Shown here piece by piece: positions 58,382-64,000 of a stretch of 64,000 nt of DNA. Source of the DNA: Devosia ginsengisoli (lineage in GTDB: Bacteria; Pseudomonadota; Alphaproteobacteria; Rhizobiales; Devosiaceae); contig NZ_CP042304.1 in NCBI RefSeq assembly GCF_007859655.1, positions 1,426,001 through 1,490,000 on the forward strand, written 5' to 3'. Each line of letters begins with the position of its first letter. Within the stretch, counting starts at the first letter, position 1. Both the position numbers and the translations under genes were made by a program. Under the pieces are notes generated by a model. It made no database searches. It was not told the origin of the DNA and was given only the letters and a program-made list of their open reading frames with translations.

Positions 58382-59701
58382 CTAGTGTTTATTGCGGCGG
58401 TAGAGCGTGTCGAGCCACACCGCGAAAACGAGGACCGCACCGACCACGATGGATTGCAGCGGGCTGTCGAGCCCCATCAGCACCATGCCCGATTGCAGCG
58501 ACTGCATGACCAGCGCACCCAGCAGCGCCCCTGCAATAGTGCCCACACCGCCCGCCAGTGACGTGCCGCCGATCACCGCCGCGGCGATCACATAAAGCTC
58601 ATCCAGTGTGCCCAGCGCATTGGTCGCTGCATTGAGACGGGCCGATGAAATGGCCGCCGCGATGGCGCAGAGCGCCCCCATCAGCATGAATATCTTGACC
58701 GTCACCCAGCGCGTATTGATGCCGGCCAGCTCCGCCGCTTCGGGATTGCCGCCCATGGCAAACACATAGCGGCCGAAGCGCGTGCGCGTGGCGATAAAGG
58801 TCATGACCACGCCGACGCCCAGCGCGATCAGCACCGGGATGGCGATGCCATGCGAGATGAAAAGGCCACTTTCGGGCACCGCAATGCCATTGGCCTCGGC
58901 ATAGCGTTCGGCAATCCGCACCGGCCAGGGATAGGCATTGGCAACCGTCACGGCGCCGACGACCAGCCCGCAGCCGATAATCGCCAGGGTGACTTCGGCC
59001 CAGATCGGCCGCAGCGGAAAATTGAAGCGCAGGCGCTGCCGCCGACCCCAATAGAGGCCGATGAGAATGGCCGCACAGGCGATAACCCCGACCACCCAGC
59101 TCCACAGCGCCCCCACCGAGCCCGCCGGGCCACCGCCCATGAGCTGGAATGTCGGATCCATCGGCGCCACCGTGCGGCCCATGGTTACCCACCAGGCCGC
59201 GCCGCGCCAGACCAGGTAGCCGCCCAGCGTCACGATGAAGGCCGGCACGCGCAGATAGGCGATGATCGTCCCCTGCAGCGCTCCAATGCCCACGCCAACG
59301 ATCAGGCCGGCCGCCAGCGACAGCACCCAGATCATCGGATGCCCCAGGCCCAGCCCAAGCTGGCTGGGCAGGATGTCAGTCTGCATCACCCCCATCACCA
59401 TGCCGACCACGCCCAGGATCGAGCCCACCGACAGGTCGATATTGCGGGTGACGATAACCAGCACCATGCCGGTGACCATGACCGCCACCGAGGCCGTCTG
59501 CACCGACAGGTTCCACAGATTGCGCGGCGTCAGGAACAGCCCGCCCGAAAAGATGTTGAAGCCGATCCAGATGATCGCCAGGGCCCCGATCATGCCCAGC
59601 AGGCGCGTATCGAGTTCAGTTGCCATCAGGAAGCGTTGCAGCGGATTCTGCACGAACCGGCTCGGATGAACATTGGTTGGAATGGCGTGCTGATCTGCCA
59701 A
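58382..59701 (-). CDS. xylH: D-xylose ABC transporter permease
   Basis: 439 aa, BPD_transp_2 family with about ten or more spans. NLSVQTASVAVMVTGMVLVI and VTRNIDLSVGSILGVVGMVM are the conserved start; GNPEAAELAGINTRWVTVKI is the EAA-like loop. XylH-type length (about 390-440). Directly upstream of xylG. Confidence 0.9.
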   Translation of the reverse strand: MADQHAIPTNVHPSRFVQNPLQRFLMATELDTRLLGMIGALAIIWIGFNIFSGGLFLTPRNLWNLSVQTASVAVMVTGMVLVIVTRNIDLSVGSILGVVGMVMGVMQTDILPSQLGLGLGHPMIWVLSLAAGLIVGVGIGALQGTIIAYLRVPAFIVTLGGYLVWRGAAWWVTMGRTVAPMDPTFQLMGGGPAGSVGALWSWVVGVIACAAILIGLYWGRRQRLRFNFPLRPIWAEVTLAIIGCGLVVGAVTVANAYPWPVRIAERYAEANGIAVPESGLFISHGIAIPVLIALGVGVVMTFIATRTRFGRYVFAMGGNPEAAELAGINTRWVTVKIFMLMGALCAIAAAISSARLNAATNALGTLDELYVIAAAVIGGTSLAGGVGTIAGALLGALVMQSLQSGMVLMGLDSPLQSIVVGAVLVFAVWLDTLYRRNKH

Positions 59702-59759
59702 AGGTGCGTCTCCCCGCTCGGCTGCCCCGCCATCCGGCGGTGCTGTCCTGTCACGACGA

Positions 59760-59783
59760 TGCCGCAGCGCGAACGCCGCGGCA
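59760..59783 (-). other. Hairpin between xylF and xylH
   Basis: TGCCGC and GCGGCA pair with a further inner GCG stem around a small loop. No T run follows. Such hairpins after binding-protein genes often raise the level of the binding-protein mRNA over the permease mRNA, which is known in other sugar ABC operons. Confidence 0.6.
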
Positions 59784-59813
59784 CCGTTTAAGTCAGGATA
59801 TTACGTTTACGTC

Positions 59814-60860
59814 TCAATCACACGCGGCAACCGAACCGGCGGCCACGCCGGCGCAGACCACATCCTTGGACACCCAGCCGGCGTCGATGACGACGTCGAG
59901 ATTATCCTTGGTGATGGCGACGGGAGCGATGAAGAAGGCATTCATGGCAACGCCCTTCGGCCCACCATTGAACGGCACCACGCCGGTGACGGCGTCGAGT
60001 GCGGTGCCGCCAGCCAGTTCGAGCGCCACTTCAGCGGCCTTCTTGCCCAGTTCGCGCGCATCCTTCCAGACCGAGACGGTCTGGGTGCCGAGCGCGATGC
60101 GGTTGAGGGCGGCATGGTCGCCGTCCTGGCCCGAAACCGGCACCGAGCCGGCCAGGCCCTGCGCAGCCAGCGCAGCGATGGCGCCGCCGGCCGTGCCGTC
60201 ATTGGAAGCCACGACAGCGTCGACTTCGTTATTATTGGCGGTCAGGAACTGTTCCATATTCGCCTGGGCGACTTCGGGGTTCCAGTTGTCGGTATAGGCT
60301 TCGCCGACATTCTTGATCGCGCCGGAATCGATGCCGGCCTGCAGCACTTCCATCTGTCCTTCGAACAGGAAGTCCGCATTCGGGTCGGCCGAGTTGCCCT
60401 TGATGAAGACATAGTTGCCTTCCGGCTGGACGGCAGCGACGCCGGCAGCCTGCAGGCGCCCGACTTCCTTGTTGTCGAAGGTCAGGTAGAAGGCATCGGG
60501 GTTTTCGATCAGGCGGTCATAGCCGACCACCGGAATGCCCTCGGCCACGGCAGCGGCAACGGCGGGGCCGACAGCCTCACTATCCTGGGCCAGCACGATG
60601 ATAGCATCGGCACCCTGCGCGATGAGGCTTTCGATATCGGTGAGCTGCTTGGATGCCGACGACTGCGCGTCAGCCGAGATATAGGTCGCGCCGGCGGCCT
60701 CAAGCACGCCCTTGATGGCGGCTTCGTCGGTCTTCCAGCGCTCTTCCTGGAAGTTGTTCCAGCTCACGCCGACAACGATATCGTCCTGGGCATAGCTGGC
60801 CACGCCACCCACGCCGGAAATGACGGTCGTGCACAGCAAGACCGTGAGAAACTTGTTCAT
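59814..60860 (-). CDS. xylF: D-xylose-binding protein
   Basis: 348 aa from [20 protein letters not shown]; signal peptide cut near ASYAQ. Peripla_BP_4/XylF pattern: [60 protein letters not shown] and [20 protein letters not shown]. It binds D-xylose (or a related sugar) in the periplasm. First gene of the xyl operon. Confidence 0.93.
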   Translation of the reverse strand: MNKFLTVLLCTTVISGVGGVASYAQDDIVVGVSWNNFQEERWKTDEAAIKGVLEAAGATYISADAQSSASKQLTDIESLIAQGADAIIVLAQDSEAVGPAVAAAVAEGIPVVGYDRLIENPDAFYLTFDNKEVGRLQAAGVAAVQPEGNYVFIKGNSADPNADFLFEGQMEVLQAGIDSGAIKNVGEAYTDNWNPEVAQANMEQFLTANNNEVDAVVASNDGTAGGAIAALAAQGLAGSVPVSGQDGDHAALNRIALGTQTVSVWKDARELGKKAAEVALELAGGTALDAVTGVVPFNGGPKGVAMNAFFIAPVAITKDNLDVVIDAGWVSKDVVCAGVAAGSVAACD

Positions 60861-61002
60861 ATCTGTCCTCCCTCGCAGGCAGTCCTGCCCGCATACGTGC
60901 CGGTGGCTTCGCCCCAGCGGGCACTCTCCACCAGCGCCCTGAGCATTAATTTCACTGCTCGAAAAAACATGTGGCATACTGCCGTCAGCTGAGTCAACTT
61001 CA

Positions 61003-61019
61003 ATTTCGAAACCCGAAAT
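61003..61019. promoter_or_regulatory. Inverted repeat in the xylF-ROK divergent gap
   Basis: ATTTCGAAACCCGAAAT is a 6-bp inverted repeat with a 5-base centre in the 221-base gap between xylF and the ROK regulator. It is a plausible operator for that regulator; a -10 is not certain. Confidence 0.5.
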
Positions 61020-61081
61020 AAATACAGTTTGCGATATTGGCCGGGGAATGGTGTGTTGCAGCGGTGTGAGGAGTAAAGCGG

Positions 61082-62299
61082 TTGGCGCGGAACGTCAGCG
61101 ATAGCGACAGCGTCCGGCGTCAGAACCGGGGCCTGGTCCTCGCCGCCCTGCGCGTACAGGGGCCTTTGTCACGCACGGCGCTTGCGGCGGGCACGGGGCT
61201 CAGCCATGCCAGCATCACCGCCATCACCCACGATCTCATCAACCAGCAGGTCATTGCCGAGCTGGAGCCACAGGAAAAAGCCGATACGCGCGGCCGCGGC
61301 CGTCCGGCCACCCTGGTCGGCTTCAACCGCCAGATCGGCGCGGCCGCCTTGTTCGAAGTCGATGTTAACAGGGCGCGCCTGTCACTGATCGACTATGGTG
61401 GCATATTGGTGGATCGCATCGAATCCCCGGTCACCCCCACCACTTTCGCCAATACGCCGCCAGCCGTTTTCTTCGCCGAGCGCCTGCGCCAGCTCCAGGC
61501 CCGCAACCCGATAGAGGCCGCCAGCCTGCGGCGGGTCGCCATCTCGGTGCAGGGCATTCTCGACCGCGACGGCGATGGCCTCAAATGGTCGCCCATCGCC
61601 CATCTCGCCAACCGCCCCTTCGCCCATGAACTGGCAGCGGCCTTCGCCGTTCCGGTGGCCTTGCACAAGCGCGGGCGCTTGCTCGCCGAAGGCGCACGCT
61701 GGCTCGATCCGGCTTTGCACGATGCCAGCGTCGCCACTGTCTTCGTTGGCTCCACCGTCGCCATGGGCATGACCTTTCGCGGCCAGATCATGGGCCGCGG
61801 CGACGAAGGCGCCACCGAGTTCGGCCATATGAACCACCTGCCCAACGGCGCGCTGTGCCGTTGCGGCATGCGCGGCTGCATCGAGGCCTATGCGTCCGAC
61901 TATGGCGTGCTGCGCACCGCCTATTCCGTGCCCGAAACCGCCACCCCTGCCCCCGCCGTGCCACAACAGGAATATGACGGACTGATCGCCCGCGCCGAAG
62001 CCGGTGATCGCGCCGCCACCCATGCCTTCAATATTGCTGGCCGCGCCGTGGGCTTCGGGCTCAGCCGCATGATGGCGGTGTTCGACCCCTCCCATGTGTT
62101 CATCGTCGGCCCCGGCGCCCGCGCCTTCGGGCTGATGCAGGCCGAAATCAACGCCGCGCTGGCCAGCGCCCTGGTCTGCCGCGTCAACGGCCTGCCCCGG
62201 ATCGTCGCCCATCACGACGAGAAGGAGCCCATTTTCAAGGGCCTGCTGATGAAGACGCTGAACGAGATCGACCAGTCCGACATCGCCGCTCTGGCCTGA
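61082..62299 (+). CDS. ROK-family regulator of the xyl operon
   Basis: 405 aa from a TTG start ([20 protein letters not shown]). Winged helix ([20 protein letters not shown]) and a ROK domain with the zinc motif [14 protein letters not shown] near 260. The glucose-kinase-type DxGxT is replaced by [14 protein letters not shown], so it is a regulator, not a kinase. Divergent from xylF, like XylR of other alphaproteobacteria. Confidence 0.9.
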   Translation: MARNVSDSDSVRRQNRGLVLAALRVQGPLSRTALAAGTGLSHASITAITHDLINQQVIAELEPQEKADTRGRGRPATLVGFNRQIGAAALFEVDVNRARLSLIDYGGILVDRIESPVTPTTFANTPPAVFFAERLRQLQARNPIEAASLRRVAISVQGILDRDGDGLKWSPIAHLANRPFAHELAAAFAVPVALHKRGRLLAEGARWLDPALHDASVATVFVGSTVAMGMTFRGQIMGRGDEGATEFGHMNHLPNGALCRCGMRGCIEAYASDYGVLRTAYSVPETATPAPAVPQQEYDGLIARAEAGDRAATHAFNIAGRAVGFGLSRMMAVFDPSHVFIVGPGARAFGLMQAEINAALASALVCRVNGLPRIVAHHDEKEPIFKGLLMKTLNEIDQSDIAALA

Positions 62300-62439
62300 G
62301 CCCGAGCCAGTCGAACGTCTGTATTCGCACCCCATCACGATTAACCAACAGTTACAATCATCGGCTATGCTTGGGCCGGAGATAGTATCCAGCACCCTTC
62401 CCCGGCGTATATACTCCGGGTGAACGGGGCCTAGTCACT

Positions 62440-63864
62440 ATGACCAAGATCGTACCGGTTATCCTTGCGGGCGGCCAGGGCACGCGGCTATGGCCCATGT
62501 CGCGCGCCGCGCGGCCCAAGCAGTTCCTGCCCCTGACTGGCCCTGCCAGCCTGTTCCAGAAGACCCTGGCGCGTGTCGCTGACTCCGCCGTCTATACCCC
62601 GGCCATCGTCATCACCAATTCCGACTATCGCTTCATCGTCGCCGAGCAGGCTGCCGAACAGGGCGTACCGCTGGCCGGCATTCTGCTTGAACCGGTCGTC
62701 CGCAACACCGCCGTGGCCATTGCTGCCGCCGCCGCCTTTGCCGGCGACACGTTCGGCACCGATGCTGTCCTCCACGTCCTGCCCTCCGACCACAATGTGG
62801 CCGTTGACGACGGCTACTGGACAGCCCTGCACCAGGCCCGCGATGCGGCGACAGCCGGCCAATTGGTCACCTTCGGCATTATGCCCACCCATGCCGAAAC
62901 CGGCTTCGGCTACATCAAGGCCGCCGCCAGCGTCGGCGCCGGCGTCCACCCGGTCGAGCGTTTCGTCGAAAAACCCGATGCCATCAGGGCCGGACAAATG
63001 CTCGCCGAAGGCGGCTATTTCTGGAATTCCGGCATGTTTATGCTCGGTGTCGGCACCTTCCTGCACGAATGCGAAACCCTGGCGCCGCAAACCCTTGCCG
63101 CCGCCCGCGATGCCGTAGCGCAGGCCCGCAGCGACCTCGATTTCATCCGCCTCGACGAAGCCGCCTTCGCCACCGCACCCGATATCTCGGTGGATTATGC
63201 CATCTTCGAAAAGACCACCCGGGCGGCCATCGTCGCCGTCGATTTCGGCTGGTCGGACCTGGGCAGTTGGGATGCCGTCTGGAAAAATGCCAGCCGCGAC
63301 ACCGCCGAGAACCTCGCGCAGGGCCCGGTGACGCTCGACCAGGTCAGCAATTCGCTCGTCGTCTCCGATCACGCCCATGTCGCGGTCCACGGCCTCGACG
63401 ACATCGCCGTCATCGCCACCAATGACGCCGTCTATGTCGGCCGCCTGTCGGAGGCCCAGAAGGTCGGCGCCATGGTCAAGACGCTGCGCGCCGGCAAGGA
63501 CACCGCCTCCCTCACCGAAATCCACCGCACCGCCTACCGCCCCTGGGGCGGCTATACCTCAGTGCTCAGCGGCGAGCGCTTCCAGGTCAAGCGGCTCTTC
63601 GTCAAGCCCGGCAAGAAGCTGAGCCTGCAGAAACACCACCACCGCGCCGAACACTGGATCGTGGTGCGCGGCACCGCCGAAGTCACCGTGGACGGCGAGA
63701 CCAGCGAGCTCAGCGAAAACCAGTCCATCTACCTACCCCTCGGCTGCATCCACCGCCTCGCCAATCCCGGCAAGATCGAGCTGGAACTCATCGAAGTACA
63801 GACCGGCTCCTATCTCGGCGAAGACGACATCATCCGCATCGAAGACGAATTCGGCCGGGTGTGA
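62440..63864 (+). CDS. manC: Mannose-1-phosphate guanylyltransferase / mannose-6-phosphate isomerase
   Basis: 474 aa. ILAGGQGTRLWPMSRAARPK is the pyrophosphorylase signature; PTHAETGFGYIKAAAS and VERFVEKPDAIRAGQMLAEG are nucleotide-sugar motifs. The C-terminal 120 residues form the cupin isomerase (RPWGGYTSVLSGERFQVKRL; KLSLQKHHHRAEHWIVVRGT). It makes GDP-mannose for surface polysaccharides. Confidence 0.94.
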   Translation: MTKIVPVILAGGQGTRLWPMSRAARPKQFLPLTGPASLFQKTLARVADSAVYTPAIVITNSDYRFIVAEQAAEQGVPLAGILLEPVVRNTAVAIAAAAAFAGDTFGTDAVLHVLPSDHNVAVDDGYWTALHQARDAATAGQLVTFGIMPTHAETGFGYIKAAASVGAGVHPVERFVEKPDAIRAGQMLAEGGYFWNSGMFMLGVGTFLHECETLAPQTLAAARDAVAQARSDLDFIRLDEAAFATAPDISVDYAIFEKTTRAAIVAVDFGWSDLGSWDAVWKNASRDTAENLAQGPVTLDQVSNSLVVSDHAHVAVHGLDDIAVIATNDAVYVGRLSEAQKVGAMVKTLRAGKDTASLTEIHRTAYRPWGGYTSVLSGERFQVKRLFVKPGKKLSLQKHHHRAEHWIVVRGTAEVTVDGETSELSENQSIYLPLGCIHRLANPGKIELELIEVQTGSYLGEDDIIRIEDEFGRV

Positions 63865-63891
63865 GGAGCGTCCACGGCATCTAAAGCAGGT

Positions 63892-64000
63892 ATGGTCATG
63901 TTCGGAGCAGCACTCTTCGGGGTTATGGGCGCCACCCTTCTCATCATGGCGGCACGCGGCGCGCTGTCCGGCAGCATCAACGCCTTGCACCGCTTTGGTG
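63892..64000 (+). CDS. Membrane protein, partial at the window edge
   Basis: An ATG at 63892 opens a frame to the end: MVMFGAALFGVMGATLLIMA, then ARGALSGSINALHRFG. An N-terminal hydrophobic segment suggests a membrane anchor. It continues outside the window, so its length and role are unknown. Confidence 0.5.
   Translation, partial: MVMFGAALFGVMGATLLIMAARGALSGSINALHRFG

Overview
The DNA is GC-rich, and almost all of it is coding. The host genes point to an alphaproteobacterium of the order Hyphomicrobiales, perhaps Devosia-like. This rests on a GapR/DUF2312-type domain, a xylFHG operon under a ROK regulator, an oligopeptide ABC system beside nag genes, DUF1345, a RES-Xre module and the general gene style. 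The genus is an inference.

Positions 1 to about 39,590 are the right-hand part of a siphovirus-type, HK97-like prophage; its left end, including lysis genes and the other attachment site, lies outside the window. Late genes run on the minus strand from about 17.3 kb to the left edge: a 46-aa protein, HNH nuclease, TerS, TerL, protease, capsid, two glycosyltransferase-like genes, portal, a collagen-like protein, connectors, tail tube, G/GT chaperones, tape measure and two distal-tail proteins. From 17.3 to 20.4 kb lies an accessory block with ribosomal protein bS21, a cold-shock protein, small proteins and a membrane-anchored unknown. From 20.4 to 28.3 kb a tightly coupled minus-strand early operon carries a replication initiator-like protein, a DnaA-domain-IV-like protein, an adenine methyltransferase, a PD-(D/E)XK-like protein, a GapR-ParB fusion, a LexA-type winged helix and Cro. 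The immunity region at 28.3 kb has three operator-like palindromes. The plus-strand CI repressor is followed, with start/stop overlaps, by a nucleotidyltransferase-like gene and an unknown 316-aa gene. Two more matching operators sit at 31.1 kb, in front of a plus-strand early operon of small proteins, a solitary C5 methyltransferase, HNH, Lar-like and MazG-like genes, ending at the integrase (39.5 kb). A tRNA-Tyr-like 3' end just beyond is the likely attR.

The chromosomal part (39.6 to 64 kb) begins with rlmB. It is followed by an amino-sugar/peptide locus: a LacI regulator, nagB (frameshifted), nagA, an AGE-family epimerase, a membrane dipeptidase, a dipeptide/oligopeptide ABC transporter and an alpha/beta hydrolase. 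Two identical palindromes (GCAACCGGTTGC) in front of its divergent units suggest one regulon. Then come a lipoprotein polysaccharide deacetylase, YaiI-like, AAA and cupin proteins, a RES-Xre toxin-antitoxin pair with a clear promoter and operator, class III alcohol dehydrogenase, DUF1345, the xylF-xylH-xylG operon with a divergent ROK regulator, and a manC-type gene.

The most interesting items are the CI-linked nucleotidyltransferase plus 316-aa pair (a candidate lysogeny-expressed defence or exclusion system), phage-borne bS21 and CspA, the GapR-ParB fusion, the glycosyltransferases inside the head module, a modular C5 methyltransferase, a DnaN-like mini-ORF, and many tiny single-span membrane proteins coupled into the early operons. 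Three genes are broken by one-base changes in G/C runs, which may be sequencing errors.
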